Shown: one piece after another, positions 1 to 9,496 of the stretch | How positions within the stretch are numbered: position 1 is the stretch's first letter | Layout of the letters: every line of letters begins with the position of its first letter | Assembly: GCF_006438845.1 (NCBI RefSeq) | Contig: NZ_RCZJ01000001.1 | Coordinates: forward strand, 1,054,001-1,118,000 | From: Variovorax ginsengisoli | GTDB lineage: Bacteria > Pseudomonadota > Gammaproteobacteria > Burkholderiales > Burkholderiaceae_C | Reading direction: 5' to 3' | DNA length: 64,000 bases | Program-made: the position numbers and the translations under genes | Notes under the pieces: generated by a model | What the model saw: the letters and a program-made list of their open reading frames with translations, nothing else | Told to the model about the DNA's origin: nothing | The model's database searches: none

Positions 1-331
1 TGTAATCGGTCGTTCGGTGCGGCGTGCCTTGCCACAGCGGCTCGGCGTAGAAGCTGGCACGGCGGTAGTCGGCGCGCCCCGTGCGGCAGTCGAAAGCCAC
101 TTCGGACTCGTAGGAGCGGTAGGGCAAGCCTTCCCAGTTCCGACGCAAACCGGCGCGGCTGACGCGCAGGCTCAGCATCTTCAGCGCGCCGTCGCTGCGC
201 AGCGCCACAGGATCGACCTGAACGGTATCGACCGCGGCGTCGGCCGGATTGCCGGCGACGGTGAACCACCTGGATTGGGCCTGCGCCGAAGAACAACATA
301 CCAGGCCCGCCCACAGACCCATCACCCACAT
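1..331 (-). CDS. Secreted protein of unknown function, N-terminal part (cut by window edge)
   Basis: The first 110 codons of a minus-strand gene lie inside the window; the rest is beyond base 1. The product starts with a short Sec-type signal peptide (MWVMGLWAGLVCCSSAQA, cleavage probably after AQA). The mature part begins QSRWFTVAG and contains a WYRVA-like opening, a region with VDPVALRSDG, and a stretch with YRSYESEVAFDC. This pattern resembles the surface-adhesin E-like family of small secreted proteins, but that assignment is tentative. The ATG at 331 is preceded by an AGGAG 11 bases upstream; a GTG at 337 in the same frame has better spacing and is an alternative start. It is the last gene of a run of minus-strand genes. 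Confidence 0.55.
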   Translation of the reverse strand, partial: MWVMGLWAGLVCCSSAQAQSRWFTVAGNPADAAVDTVQVDPVALRSDGALKMLSLRVSRAGLRRNWEGLPYRSYESEVAFDCRTGRADYRRASFYAEPLWQGTPHRTTDY

Positions 332-407
332 TTTCACGTCCGCTCCTCGTTCGAAGTGCTGGCGATTTTAAGGAGGCGGCCTGAGCGTCGGGGCGTCTGT
401 GGAGTCT

Positions 408-1796
408 TCAGGGCCAGACAGGCGCGTGGCTCCCGGGCGGCATCGACGGCCGGGACCAACCGGCAGGCGTGCGCGCCAGTCCAGCGCTGTGCCCCACGCC
501 CTGCAGCACACCGAAACCGGAGGGCTCGGATGCGATACGGGGCCCGATGTCGGGCTTGGCGATCGAGAGACCGCCGGGGACGCGGCCGAGCCCCCGCAGC
601 CACAGCGCCGTCTGCGCCAGCGACAGCTGCACGTGCCAGCTCCCGCCTTCGCGCTGTTGGCGCCAGAGCGTTGCGGCCGCGGCGAAAGCCATCAGGTAGC
701 CGGTGGCTTCGTCCAGGATCTGGATCGGGATCGCGCGTGGCTGGCCGTCGCCGGCGGCGTCGCCTTCGGCCTGGTTGAAGCCCATGGCGGTTTGCAACAG
801 CGAGTCGAAGCCACGCCGCCCTGCCCACGGGCCCTGCGTCCCGTAGGCACTGAGCGACACCGCCACGATGCCGGGCCGCCGTCGTGCGAGCGCCTCCGGC
901 CCGAAGCCCAGCGCAGCCAACCCGCCCGGGCGATAGCCCTGCACGAAGACATGCGCATCGCCGACCAACTGGTTCAAGGTGCCACGCCCGCCATCCGTGC
1001 GGAGGTCGATGTGCGCGGAGAGCTTGCCGCGGCTGGTCTCCGCGATGGCTTCGATGTTCGGCAACTTCGGCGAGTTGACCAGCATCACGTCCGCTCCGTA
1101 GGCCGCCAGAGCGCGGCCGCATACCGGGCCGGCGAGGATGCGCGTCAGGTCGAGCACGCGCAGACCGGTGAGCGGCCGCTGGTCGTCGGTAAGCGGTGGC
1201 AGCGCCCGCGGCGGCGCATCGCCGATGCGTTGGATGGTGAAGAGCGGTTGCGCGGCAACGGCCTGGCCTTGCGGCGTGGCGTCCCAGTCTGCGAAGCCGC
1301 GCAGCGCAGTGACCACCAGGCCACGCTCGGCCGCCGCCTGCTCGAAGTCCAGCGCTTTCCAGGTCTGCAGCGCCTGCTCGGCATCGCTGCGCTGGGCCCG
1401 CTCGGGATCGAGCCCGAGCAGGTGCAGCGCACCTTCGCGATGATGGCGGAAGTTGGCGTGGACGCGCACGTGCCCGTCCGCGCACCGGTACAGCCCGGAG
1501 AACGCGTCCCACAGGTCGGGCACGCGACCATCGAGGCTGAACCAGCCGGTGCACTCCAGGGCCGCGTGCTGCATGTCGACCGCAACCGCCTGCCGGGGCG
1601 TGCCGCGCGCATGGCCCAACTCGCACGCGGCCAGTGCCGCGGCCGCGATGCTCGTCTGTGCGGCAGTGCCGACAGCGAAGGACGAAGGCATGACCGGATC
1701 GGCGCCGGAGAGTCGCGCGAAAGCGAGCGCTTCGTCGGGCAGGCCGGCCTGCTGCCAGAGCGGCCGAAGATGGGACAGGGTGTCGGTCGCAGGCAA
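408..1796 (-). CDS. CaiB/BaiF (class III) CoA-transferase family protein
   Basis: A 462-residue protein of the family III CoA-transferases, which move CoA between carboxylic acids through an aspartyl-CoA intermediate; the acids used here are unknown. The C-terminal half shows the family signature: LRVLDLTRILAGPVCGRAL near residue 213, the stretch SRGKLSAHIDL, then VQGYRPGGLAALGFGPEAL and SLSAYGTQGPW. The aspartate of GFDSLL (about residue 331) is the likely catalytic residue. The N-terminal 200 residues look like a diverged extra half, as in the longer members of the family. The start is a TTG at 1796, because no ATG or GTG lies upstream in frame before a stop; a later ATG (MPSSFAVG) would remove conserved sequence. 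The gene begins 25 bases after the end of the beta-glucosidase gene and may be co-transcribed with it. Confidence 0.85.
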   Translation of the reverse strand: MPATDTLSHLRPLWQQAGLPDEALAFARLSGADPVMPSSFAVGTAAQTSIAAAALAACELGHARGTPRQAVAVDMQHAALECTGWFSLDGRVPDLWDAFSGLYRCADGHVRVHANFRHHREGALHLLGLDPERAQRSDAEQALQTWKALDFEQAAAERGLVVTALRGFADWDATPQGQAVAAQPLFTIQRIGDAPPRALPPLTDDQRPLTGLRVLDLTRILAGPVCGRALAAYGADVMLVNSPKLPNIEAIAETSRGKLSAHIDLRTDGGRGTLNQLVGDAHVFVQGYRPGGLAALGFGPEALARRRPGIVAVSLSAYGTQGPWAGRRGFDSLLQTAMGFNQAEGDAAGDGQPRAIPIQILDEATGYLMAFAAAATLWRQQREGGSWHVQLSLAQTALWLRGLGRVPGGLSIAKPDIGPRIASEPSGFGVLQGVGHSAGLARTPAGWSRPSMPPGSHAPVWP

Positions 1797-1821
1797 CGCT
1801 CGGGCGCTCGGTGTTGCAGCG

Positions 1822-4110
1822 TTACTGCAGGTCGAAGCTCTTCTGCTTCACGGCCTGCGAATCGAGACCGATCTGCACGTTGAAGGTGCCGGCCTCGGCC
1901 ACGTTCTGCAACTGCGCGTTGAAGAATTTCAGCTTGGACTCGTCGATGGCGAAACGCACGACCTGCTCTTCGCCAGGCTTCAACATCAGCTTGCGGAAGT
2001 CCTTGAGTTCCTTCACCGGACGAACCACCGAGGCGGCCACATCCTGGATGTAGAGCTGCACCACGGTCTCACCGGCACGCTGTCCCATGTTCTTGACCGT
2101 GATGGCGGCTTCGAGCTTGCCGCCGCGTGTCATCGACGCGCCGGACAGCGCCACGTCCGACAACGCGAAATCGGTGTAGCTCAAGCCGTAGCCGAAGGGG
2201 TACAGCGGCCCGGTGACTTCCTCGAAATACTGCGAGGTGTAGTTGCCCGGCTTGCCTTCGGTGAAAGGCCGGCCCAGCCGCGCGTGGTTGTAATAGGTCG
2301 GGATCTGGCCGACGGAGCGCGGGAACGAGATCGGCAGCTTGCCCGAAGGGTTGTAATCGCCGAACAGCACGTCGGCGATCGCGTGGCCGCCCTCGGTGCC
2401 GGTGTACCAGGTCTCGAGGATCGCGTCGGCCTCCTGCTGCTCGCGCTGCAACGCCAGTGGACGGCCGTTCATCAGCACCAGGACCAGCGGCTTGCCGGTG
2501 GCCTTGAGCGCGGTGATCAGGTCGCGCTGGCTCTGCGGCAGGTCGAGGCTGGTGCGGCTCGACGACTCGTGCGACATGCCGCGCGCCTCGCCCAGCGCAG
2601 CGACGATCACGTCGGACTGGCGTGCGGCAGCGACCGCCTCTTCGATCATCGCGGCGGGCGTGCGCTTGTCCTGCGTGACCTCGGGCGTGTCCCAGTTGAG
2701 GAAGTTGAGGTACTTGACGATGCCTTCGTCGTTCGTGATGTTGGCGCCGCGCGCGTAGACCACGCGATCCTGCCCCACCGCGGCACTCAAACCTGCTCGC
2801 AGCGTGACGGCGTTCTTCGAGTTGCCCGCAGCCGACCAGCTGCCCAGCATGTCGATCGGCGCGTCGGCCAGCGGGCCGACGAGTGCGACGCGCTTCGACT
2901 TCGCGAGCGGCAGCGTGGAGTTGCGGTTCTCCAGCAGCACGATCGACTTGCGTGCGACATCGCGCGCGGCTGGGCGGTGCAGGCGGCTTTCGGCGTCGAG
3001 GTCCGGCGGATCGTCCTGGGCCACGCCGATGCGCAGGAAGGGGTTGTGGAACAGCCCCATGTCGTACTTGGCGCCGAGCACTTCGCGCACCGCGTTGTCG
3101 ATCTCGCGCATCTCGACCTCGCCCGACTTGACCAGACCGGGCAGTTCGTTGAGGTAGACCGAGTCGGCCATGCTCAGGTCGATGCCGTTCTTGATGGCCA
3201 GCTTGGCTGCCTCGCGCTCGTCCTTGGCGACACCGTGGCGCATCAGCTCGACGATGGCGCCGTGGTCGCTCACGGTCACGCCCTTGAAGCCCCAATCCTT
3301 GCGCAGGAGGTCTTGCATGAGCCAGGTGTTCGACGTGGCCGGCACGCCGTTGATGGAGTTCAGCGCCACCATCACACCGCCTGCGCCCGCATCGATGGCG
3401 GCGCGGTAAGGCGGCAGGTAATCCTGGTACATGCGCATCGGGCTCATGTCGACCGTGTTGTAGTCGCGCCCGCCCTCGACCGCACCGTACAGTGCGAAGT
3501 GCTTGACGCTGGTCATGATGCGATCGGCCGGCACCGGCAGGCTGCCCTGAAAGCCCTTGACCGTGGCCCGCGCGATTTCCGACACGAGGTGCGGGTCTTC
3601 GCCGAAGCCTTCGGACGTGCGGCCCCAGCGCGGGTCGCGCGCGATGTCGACCATCGGCGCAAAGGTCATGTCGACCGAATCGCCCGCGGCCTCTTTCGCC
3701 GCCGTGCTCGCCATCAGCTGGATCGCGCCCATGTCCCAGCTCGATGCCAGCCCGAGGCCGATCGGGAACGTGGTGCGGTGGCCGTGGATCACGTCGTAGG
3801 CGAAGAACATCGGGATCTTCATCCGGCCCTGCATCGCCGCGTTCTGCAGCAGGCGGTTGTGCGGGCGGTTGACCGAATTGAAGGTGCCACCGACGCGGCC
3901 GGCCTTGATCTCCTCGGCCAGCTGGGCGATGGGCATTTCAGGGCCGATGCTGATCAGGCGCAGCTGCCCGATCTTCTCGTCGAGCGTCATCTTGCCGACC
4001 ATGTCGGCGACGAACGCGCCCTTGTCGTTCAACAGGGCGGGCTGGGGCTGCGCAAAGGCCAGCGGGCTGGCCAGACCGGCCACGAGGACCAGCCAAGGGG
4101 ACATCTTCAT
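1822..4110 (-). CDS. bglX: Periplasmic beta-glucosidase, glycoside hydrolase family 3
   Basis: A 762-residue GH3 enzyme that removes terminal beta-linked glucose from glucosides in the periplasm. A signal peptide (MKMSPWLVLVAGLASPLAFA) is followed by the GH3 (beta/alpha)8 domain, with KMTLDEKIGQLR near the start and the nucleophile motif TVSDHGAI (aspartate about residue 282). The C-terminal sandwich domain carries GEARGMSHE, and a fibronectin-III-like domain closes the protein (KNMGQRAGETVVQLYIQD, then VKELKDFRKLMLKPGE). Length and order match E. coli BglX. The ATG at 4110 puts the signal peptide at the N-terminus; an upstream in-frame start at 4170 would add 20 unsuitable residues. It is divergent from opgG, so the pair could act on or help recycle periplasmic glucans, which is an inference from position only. 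Confidence 0.93.
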   Translation of the reverse strand: MKMSPWLVLVAGLASPLAFAQPQPALLNDKGAFVADMVGKMTLDEKIGQLRLISIGPEMPIAQLAEEIKAGRVGGTFNSVNRPHNRLLQNAAMQGRMKIPMFFAYDVIHGHRTTFPIGLGLASSWDMGAIQLMASTAAKEAAGDSVDMTFAPMVDIARDPRWGRTSEGFGEDPHLVSEIARATVKGFQGSLPVPADRIMTSVKHFALYGAVEGGRDYNTVDMSPMRMYQDYLPPYRAAIDAGAGGVMVALNSINGVPATSNTWLMQDLLRKDWGFKGVTVSDHGAIVELMRHGVAKDEREAAKLAIKNGIDLSMADSVYLNELPGLVKSGEVEMREIDNAVREVLGAKYDMGLFHNPFLRIGVAQDDPPDLDAESRLHRPAARDVARKSIVLLENRNSTLPLAKSKRVALVGPLADAPIDMLGSWSAAGNSKNAVTLRAGLSAAVGQDRVVYARGANITNDEGIVKYLNFLNWDTPEVTQDKRTPAAMIEEAVAAARQSDVIVAALGEARGMSHESSSRTSLDLPQSQRDLITALKATGKPLVLVLMNGRPLALQREQQEADAILETWYTGTEGGHAIADVLFGDYNPSGKLPISFPRSVGQIPTYYNHARLGRPFTEGKPGNYTSQYFEEVTGPLYPFGYGLSYTDFALSDVALSGASMTRGGKLEAAITVKNMGQRAGETVVQLYIQDVAASVVRPVKELKDFRKLMLKPGEEQVVRFAIDESKLKFFNAQLQNVAEAGTFNVQIGLDSQAVKQKSFDLQ

Positions 4111-4350
4111 TCGGCGACTTTCTTTCGGTGACGCAACACACGACCCACTCGGTGTTGCCTGCTCCGGCACGATGCTAAGCTAAGGCCCGAGGTCCCTGTC
4201 CGGCGTCAGGCTTCATGCCGATGCCGGCACCGCCGCATGCCGGACCCCGCTGTCGCACACCGCTGCGACGACCTGCACGGCACGAATATCGCTTCGCTGG
4301 TGCTGCAGGCAAGCCTCACCGTTTCAACGCGCATCCTGGAACCCTCCTCC

Positions 4351-6000
4351 ATGAAACTACCCGCCGTTTCCCGCAAGATTTCCACCGCCTCGGTCACCGG
4401 CCTCGCTGCGTCGCTGGCCTTGTTCTGCGCCGGCCAGGCCCATGCCTTTTCGCTCGACGACGTGACGGCCCGAGCCAAGGCGTTGATGGAAAAGCCCTAC
4501 GCCGCGCCGGTGAAAAACCTGCCGCCGGTGTTCAGCGGCATGCAGTTCGCCGACTACCAGAAGATGCAGCCGCGTGCCGATCGCTTCGAGTGGCGCGATC
4601 TGCCGACGCCCTTCAAGCTGAATTTCTATCACCAGGGCATGCACTTCAATGCGCCGGTGCGCATCAACGAGATCAACGGCACCGACGTGCAGGAGATCCG
4701 CTACGACACCGAGCGCTTCGACTTCGGCAACCTGAACTTCGACAAGAACGCGACCAGCACCCTCGGCTACGCGGGCTTTCGCGTGCTCTACCCCATCAAT
4801 CAGGAAGGCAAGAGCGACGAGATCATGAGTTTTCTCGGCGCCAGCTACTTTCGCGTGGTCGGCAAGGGCCAGGTCTACGGGCTGTCGGCGCGCGGCCTGG
4901 CGATCGACACGGCCCCGCCGGGCGGCGAGGAGTTTCCCGACTTCCGCGAGTTCTGGGTGCAGCGCCCGTCGGGAGACGACAAGCAACTCGTCATCTACGC
5001 CCTGCTCGATTCGCCGCGTGCCACGGGCGCCTACCAGTTCATTCTGACCCCTGGCGGCAAGGATGCGGTGGTCGACGTGCAGGCCAACATCTTCGTCCGG
5101 GGCGACGTCAAGATGCTCGGCATCGCGCCGCTGACCAGCATGTTTCTTTACGGCCCCAACCAGCAGTCGGACCTCAAGCGCAACTTCCGGCCGGCCATTC
5201 ACGATTCGAACGGCCTCGCCATCCATACCGGCGGCGGCGAGTGGCTGTGGCGCCCGCTGAACAACCCGCGCAACCTGGCGATCAGCAGCTTCGAGGTCGA
5301 GAACCCGAAGGGCTTCGGCCTGCTCCAGCGCGGCCGCGAGTTTTCGCGCTACGAAGACCTGAAGGACCGCTACGACCTGCGTCCGAGCGCGTGGATCGAG
5401 CCGCACGGCAGTTGGGGCAAGGGCAAGGTCACGCTGATGGAGATTCCGACCCCGGATGAGACCAACGACAACATCGTCGCTTTCTGGACGCCCGAGGCCC
5501 CGCCCCTGAAAGGGCAGATGCTGCAGTTCGCCTACCGCATGCACTGGACCACCGACGAACCCGCGCTGCACGGCAAGGACAACGCCTGGGTGCGCCAGAC
5601 CTTCCACACCGACGGCGAGCAGCTGCAGGCCAACCTGATCCGCGCGCTCGACGGCAACAGCGCCTTCCTGATCGATTTCGAGGGCCCCGTGCTGGCCAAG
5701 CTCCCGGCGGGCGCCGACGTCAAGGCGCAGGTGAGCGTGGGCGACAACGCCGACCTGGTCGAGAGCAGCGTGCAACCCAACCCGGCGATCAAGGGCTGGC
5801 GTCTGGCGCTGCGTGTGAAGGTGAAGAATCCGGCCTTGCCGGTGGAGATGCGCGCGGCTTTGACGCAAGGCGACAAGCCGTTGAGCGAGACCTGGAGCTA
5901 CCAGTTGCCGCCCAATCAGCCGGCAACAGCGGTGTCTGTGCCGGCCGCCCCGTCGGTCCCTGCTGCAGCCGTACCGCCGGCAGTGAGAACGGCCCCCTGA
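4351..6000 (+). CDS. opgG: Periplasmic glucans biosynthesis protein OpgG (MdoG)
   Basis: A 549-residue periplasmic protein needed to make osmoregulated periplasmic glucans, beta-linked glucose oligomers of the Gram-negative periplasm. The Sec signal peptide ends ...GQAHA just before [13 protein letters not shown], the usual first segment of mature OpgG. Family blocks follow: [28 protein letters not shown], the tract [20 protein letters not shown], and [15 protein letters not shown]. The protein closes with the family's immunoglobulin-like C-terminal domain and a Pro/Ala/Val-rich tail. I chose ATG 4351; an in-frame ATG at 4237 would bury the signal peptide. There is no twin-arginine motif, which argues for OpgG over OpgD. 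The usual partner, the membrane glucosyltransferase OpgH, does not follow here; a convergent TRAP permease gene lies downstream. Confidence 0.93.
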   Translation: MKLPAVSRKISTASVTGLAASLALFCAGQAHAFSLDDVTARAKALMEKPYAAPVKNLPPVFSGMQFADYQKMQPRADRFEWRDLPTPFKLNFYHQGMHFNAPVRINEINGTDVQEIRYDTERFDFGNLNFDKNATSTLGYAGFRVLYPINQEGKSDEIMSFLGASYFRVVGKGQVYGLSARGLAIDTAPPGGEEFPDFREFWVQRPSGDDKQLVIYALLDSPRATGAYQFILTPGGKDAVVDVQANIFVRGDVKMLGIAPLTSMFLYGPNQQSDLKRNFRPAIHDSNGLAIHTGGGEWLWRPLNNPRNLAISSFEVENPKGFGLLQRGREFSRYEDLKDRYDLRPSAWIEPHGSWGKGKVTLMEIPTPDETNDNIVAFWTPEAPPLKGQMLQFAYRMHWTTDEPALHGKDNAWVRQTFHTDGEQLQANLIRALDGNSAFLIDFEGPVLAKLPAGADVKAQVSVGDNADLVESSVQPNPAIKGWRLALRVKVKNPALPVEMRAALTQGDKPLSETWSYQLPPNQPATAVSVPAAPSVPAAAVPPAVRTAP

Positions 6001-6008
6001 TTCACCGG

Positions 6009-6058
6009 ACCGCGGCCTGGTCCGCGGCGATCCACCGCACCGCGGCATTGGCCGCGGC
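6009..6058. terminator. Two tandem GC-rich hairpins between convergent genes
   Basis: Between the opgG stop and the convergent dctM stop lie two copies of CCGCGG-N6-CCGCGG, at 6010-6027 and 6040-6057, set in a near-repeat with a 30-base period. Each can fold into a 6-bp stem. Neither has a T-tract, so these are at best weak or factor-assisted terminators serving both strands. Confidence 0.4.
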
Positions 6059-6067
6059 GAGGCAGGC

Positions 6068-7348
6068 TCACCCCGAGAAAAGCTTAGCGGGCCAGATCAC
6101 CAGCCACGGAAAAAGCACCATCAGGAACATCACCGCGAACTCCGCGATCATGAAAGGAATAACGCCGCGCGTGACGTCGTCCATCTTCATGCGCCCTACC
6201 CCGGCGACGACGTTGAGCACCGTGCCCACGGGCGGCGTGATCAGGCCGATCGAGTTGTTGATGATGAACATCACGCCGAAGTAGACCGGGTCGATGCCCG
6301 CGGCCTTCACCACCGGCATCAGCACCGGCGTGAGGATCAGGATGGTCGGCGTCATGTCCATCGCCGTCCCGACGATCATCACCAGCACCATGATCGCGAT
6401 CATCAGCAGGATCTTGTTGTCCATGAAGGGCTGCAGCAGCGCGATGACCTTCGACGGCAGGTCGGCCACCGTGATGAGCCAGGCGCTGACCATGGCCGCG
6501 GCGATCAGGAACATCACGATGGCACTGGTCTTGGCGGCGCTCACGAACACCCCGTACAGGTCGCCCCAGCTCAGCTCGCGATAGATCGCGGTCGACACGA
6601 ACAAGGCGTAGACGGCGGCCACCACCGCGGCCTCGGTCGGGGTAAAGACGCCCATGCGCAACCCAACGAGGATGATGACCGGCAGCAGCAGCGCCCAGAG
6701 CGCCTTGCGGAAGGCGGTCAGCACCTCGGCGCGCGACTTGCGCGGCGGTGGCACGATCGTCTCGCGTCGCACCAACCACGCCCAGGTGACCCACAGCGCG
6801 CCGCCGATCAGCAGGCCCGGCACGATGGCGGCGAGAAACAGCTTGGAGATCGAGACGTTGGCCGCAACCCCGAAGATCACCAGCCCGATGCTCGGCGGGA
6901 TGACCGGCCCGATCACGCCGGTGGCGGCGATCAGGCCGCCGGCGCGGGCCTTGTCGTGGCCGGCGCTCACCATCATCGGCAGCAGCAGCGCGGTCAGCGC
7001 CGCCGCATCGGCGACCGCCGAGCCCGACAGTGCCGACAACAGGCAGCCGGCCATGATGGTCACGTAGCCGAGCCCACCCTTGACGTGGCCGACCAGCGCC
7101 AGCGCGAAGTCGACGATGCGCTTGGACAGGCCGCCCACGTTCATGATCTCGCCGGCCAGCATGAAGAAGGGCACGGCCAGCAGCGGAAAGCTGTCGGCCC
7201 CGCCGATCACGTTCTGCGCGAGGATCTGTGCATCGAACAGGTCGAGATGCCACATCAGGGCGACGCCGCTGGCCAACAGCGAAAAGGCGATCGGGATGCC
7301 GAGCGCCATTGCCAGCAGCAAGGCGCCCACGAAAACGAGAATGGTCAT
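6068..7348 (-). CDS. dctM: TRAP transporter large permease (DctM family)
   Basis: A 426-residue membrane protein with about 12 hydrophobic segments, the channel subunit of a tripartite ATP-independent periplasmic transporter that takes up a carboxylate using a sodium or proton gradient. Family blocks visible include AVPFFMLAGEIMNVGGLSKR, the GGLGYVTIMAGCLLSALSGS loop, GPVIPPSIGLVIFG and NNSIGLITPPVGTVLNV near the C-terminus. It overlaps dctQ by four bases (ATGA), so the two are translationally coupled. It is the last gene of the operon dctP-aroQ-dctQ-dctM. Confidence 0.94.
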   Translation of the reverse strand: MTILVFVGALLLAMALGIPIAFSLLASGVALMWHLDLFDAQILAQNVIGGADSFPLLAVPFFMLAGEIMNVGGLSKRIVDFALALVGHVKGGLGYVTIMAGCLLSALSGSAVADAAALTALLLPMMVSAGHDKARAGGLIAATGVIGPVIPPSIGLVIFGVAANVSISKLFLAAIVPGLLIGGALWVTWAWLVRRETIVPPPRKSRAEVLTAFRKALWALLLPVIILVGLRMGVFTPTEAAVVAAVYALFVSTAIYRELSWGDLYGVFVSAAKTSAIVMFLIAAAMVSAWLITVADLPSKVIALLQPFMDNKILLMIAIMVLVMIVGTAMDMTPTILILTPVLMPVVKAAGIDPVYFGVMFIINNSIGLITPPVGTVLNVVAGVGRMKMDDVTRGVIPFMIAEFAVMFLMVLFPWLVIWPAKLFSG

Positions 7349-7929
7349 GGGTTCACCTTGGGTGGCGTTGCCACCGGGCCCGGCGGCTTGGAGACATCAC
7401 CGAGGATCTGCTGCAACTGCACGGCTTCTTCCGACTCCTGCACCATCACCAGGTCGTCGTCCGACAGCCGGCCGGTGAGCAGGCGAAACAGGTCGAGCGC
7501 CAGGATGAAGGCCGCCAGCACGGCGAAGACGATGCCCGACGCATAGACGATGGCCATCGAAGCGCCCGTGGTCGGCGCCGTCACGTCCCAGTTGATGCGC
7601 GCCTGCGCGACGCTGCCCTGGAACAGCAGCCACACCACGTAAAGCATGACCACGTGGCCGATCGCCAGGCAGGCCTTCTTGCCTGCCTTGGGCAGTCGCT
7701 GGACCACCATGTCGACGCCCAGATGGCCGTGCTCTTTCAGCGCGACCACCGCGCCGAGAAAGGTCATCCAGATGAAGAGCCAGCGCGAGACCTCTTCGGA
7801 CACCGTGATGCCCGAGTTGAAGCCGTAGCGCAGCACGACGTTGCCGAAGACCAGCACCACCATCACGGCCAGCATGAAGGCGATGACGGCCTCGATTCCC
7901 CTGCAGATGCGATCGATCGTCAGATTCAT
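7345..7929 (-). CDS. dctQ: TRAP transporter small permease (DctQ family)
   Basis: A 194-residue protein with four transmembrane segments and the DctQ blocks VVLRYGFNSGITVSEEVSRW and WMTFLGAVVALKEHGHLGVD. It pairs with DctM to form the membrane domain of the TRAP transporter. The C-terminal 35 residues are a soluble Pro/Val-rich tail. It begins 18 bases after aroQ and its stop overlaps the dctM start. I see no strong Shine-Dalgarno sequence, so coupling to the upstream gene is likely. Confidence 0.93.
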   Translation of the reverse strand: MNLTIDRICRGIEAVIAFMLAVMVVLVFGNVVLRYGFNSGITVSEEVSRWLFIWMTFLGAVVALKEHGHLGVDMVVQRLPKAGKKACLAIGHVVMLYVVWLLFQGSVAQARINWDVTAPTTGASMAIVYASGIVFAVLAAFILALDLFRLLTGRLSDDDLVMVQESEEAVQLQQILGDVSKPPGPVATPPKVNP

Positions 7930-7947
7930 AGAGAAGAAGAAAGGTGT

Positions 7948-8397
7948 TCAGGCGCCGTCGGCGGTCGCGCGCACGGTCTCGACCAACGCCCGCAGGGCGG
8001 CGAGGTAAGACACCGGCCCCAGGCCCTGGATGGTGGCCTTGACCGCCGGCGAGATGATGGAATGCGCGCGCCAGGCTTCGCGTGCCGCGATGTTCGACAT
8101 GTGGACCTCGATGGTCGGAAAGGGCATGGCCTTGATCGCGTCGTGCAGGGGAACGCCATGTTGCGTCAGACCGGCCGGGTTCACCAGCGCGCCCTGAGCG
8201 GTATCGATGTGGGCGTGAAGAAAGTCGATCAACGCGCCCTCGTGGTTCGACTGCATGATCGCGATCTCGACACCGAGTTCGGCGGCCAGGCGCTCGAGCC
8301 GGTCGTTGATCTCGGGCAGCGTGGTCTTGCCGTAGATGTGCGGTTCGCGACGCCCGAACAGGTTCAGGTTCGGGCCGTGGAGGACAAGGATTTTCAT
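7948..8397 (-). CDS. aroQ: Type II 3-dehydroquinate dehydratase
   Basis: A 149-residue enzyme interconverting 3-dehydroquinate and 3-dehydroshikimate. The start MKILVLHGPNLNLFG is the typical type II N-terminus, followed by GRREPHIYG with the catalytic tyrosine (residue 22). QSNHEGALIDFLH, the NPAGLTQHGVPLHDAI block and EVHMSNIAAREAWR with the catalytic histidine follow. An upstream in-frame GTG at 8421 overlaps the dctP stop; I preferred ATG 8397 because the family begins there. Its place inside a TRAP operon points to a catabolic role (quinate, shikimate or 3-dehydroshikimate use) more than to biosynthesis. That is inferred from context: the enzyme itself works in both pathways. Confidence 0.93.
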   Translation of the reverse strand: MKILVLHGPNLNLFGRREPHIYGKTTLPEINDRLERLAAELGVEIAIMQSNHEGALIDFLHAHIDTAQGALVNPAGLTQHGVPLHDAIKAMPFPTIEVHMSNIAAREAWRAHSIISPAVKATIQGLGPVSYLAALRALVETVRATADGA

Positions 8398-8417
8398 GGG
8401 GTCTTCGCGTCCTGCAT

Positions 8418-9425
8418 TCACTTCCGGATGCGTGCCAGCTCGTCGTTGTAGAGCTTGACCAGCACGGGGTCGTAGCTCGCGGCGAACTTGTCGACCACCG
8501 GCTTGGCGATCTGGCGCATGCGCGCCTGTTCGGCCGGCGCCACTTCGTTGAACTGCAAGCCCTTGGCCTGCAGGTCGCCGACCGCGCGCTGAGCGGCGGC
8601 GCGGCTCACTTGCCGCTGGTAGCCGCGTGCTTCATTGGCCGCGTCGTTCATCATCTTCTGCTCGGCCGGGCTCAGCGAGTCCCAGAACTTCTTGCTCACC
8701 AACACGATGTTGGCCGCATAGACATGGTTGGTTGCGCTGACGAACTTCTGCACTTCGAAGAACTTGTTCGACAGGATTACCGCATAGGGATTTTCCTGGC
8801 CGTCCACCGCCTTGGCTTCGAGCGCGCCGTACAGCTCGGCAAAGGGCATCGGCACCGGATTGGCCTTGAAGGCCTTGAAAGTTTCGAGGAACACCGGGTT
8901 GGGAATCACGCGGATCTTCAGACCGTCGAGGTCTTCCGCCTTGGCGATGGCGCGCTTGCTGTTGGTCACGTTGCGGAAACCCAGGTCCCAGTAGCCCAGC
9001 GCCACCAGGCCCTTCTCGGGCAGCTTGGCGATCAACGCCTGACCCAATGGGCCGTCGAGCAGCGCATCGGCCTGCGCGAACGTGCTCACCGAAAACGGAA
9101 AGTCGACGAGGCCGAACTCCTTCACAATGCCGGCCAGCGACGTGGTCGCCGGCGCCGACATCTGCTGAACACCGCCCTGCAGGGCTGATTGCTGCTGCAT
9201 CTCGTTGCCGAGCTGCGAAGCCGGGAATTCCTGCACCTTCATCTTGCCGCCGCTCTTCGCCGCCAGCAGTTCTGCGAAGCGCTTGACGCCGAAGCTCACT
9301 GGGTGATCGGCGTTATTGAGGTGACCGAAGCGAATGACGCGTTCCTGGGCGGGCTGCGCAAAGGCGGGCACGGCCAGGAGCAAGGAAAGGCCGGCGGCGG
9401 CCAGCAGGCGGGCGGTGTTTTTCAA
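8418..9425 (-). CDS. dctP: TRAP transporter periplasmic binding protein (DctP family)
   Basis: A 335-residue periplasmic solute receptor, first gene of the TRAP operon. The signal peptide LKNTARLLAAAGLSLLLAVP ends near AFAQ. The DctP fold is marked by RFGHLNNADHPVSFG, the GGKMKVQEFPASQLGNE segment, the carboxylate-binding arginine region LDGLKIRVIPNPVF, and MPFAELYGALEAKAVDGQEN. The start is a TTG at 9425: it sits six bases after GGAGA and gives a proper signal peptide, while the ATG at 9512 would add 29 residues and remove the ribosome binding site. The ligand is not certain; aroQ in the same operon suggests a quinate or shikimate type compound. Confidence 0.92.
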   Translation of the reverse strand: MKNTARLLAAAGLSLLLAVPAFAQPAQERVIRFGHLNNADHPVSFGVKRFAELLAAKSGGKMKVQEFPASQLGNEMQQQSALQGGVQQMSAPATTSLAGIVKEFGLVDFPFSVSTFAQADALLDGPLGQALIAKLPEKGLVALGYWDLGFRNVTNSKRAIAKAEDLDGLKIRVIPNPVFLETFKAFKANPVPMPFAELYGALEAKAVDGQENPYAVILSNKFFEVQKFVSATNHVYAANIVLVSKKFWDSLSPAEQKMMNDAANEARGYQRQVSRAAAQRAVGDLQAKGLQFNEVAPAEQARMRQIAKPVVDKFAASYDPVLVKLYNDELARIRK

Positions 9426-9496
9426 AGGAAGTCTCCAGTCGAAGTCGAACGAATGACCGACACGAAGGCCGGCGACGTGCGAATGGTAGGAATTTG

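Noticed and set aside
408..1883. Long plus-strand open frame opposite the CoA-transferase
   Set aside because: No recognisable domain; the minus strand carries the conserved CaiB motifs.
1453..4131. An 892-codon open frame on the plus strand opposite the beta-glucosidase gene
   Set aside because: It is the antisense shadow of a high-GC gene. The minus strand encodes a complete GH3 enzyme with signal peptide and active site; the plus-strand translation is His/Arg/Ala-rich with no family features.
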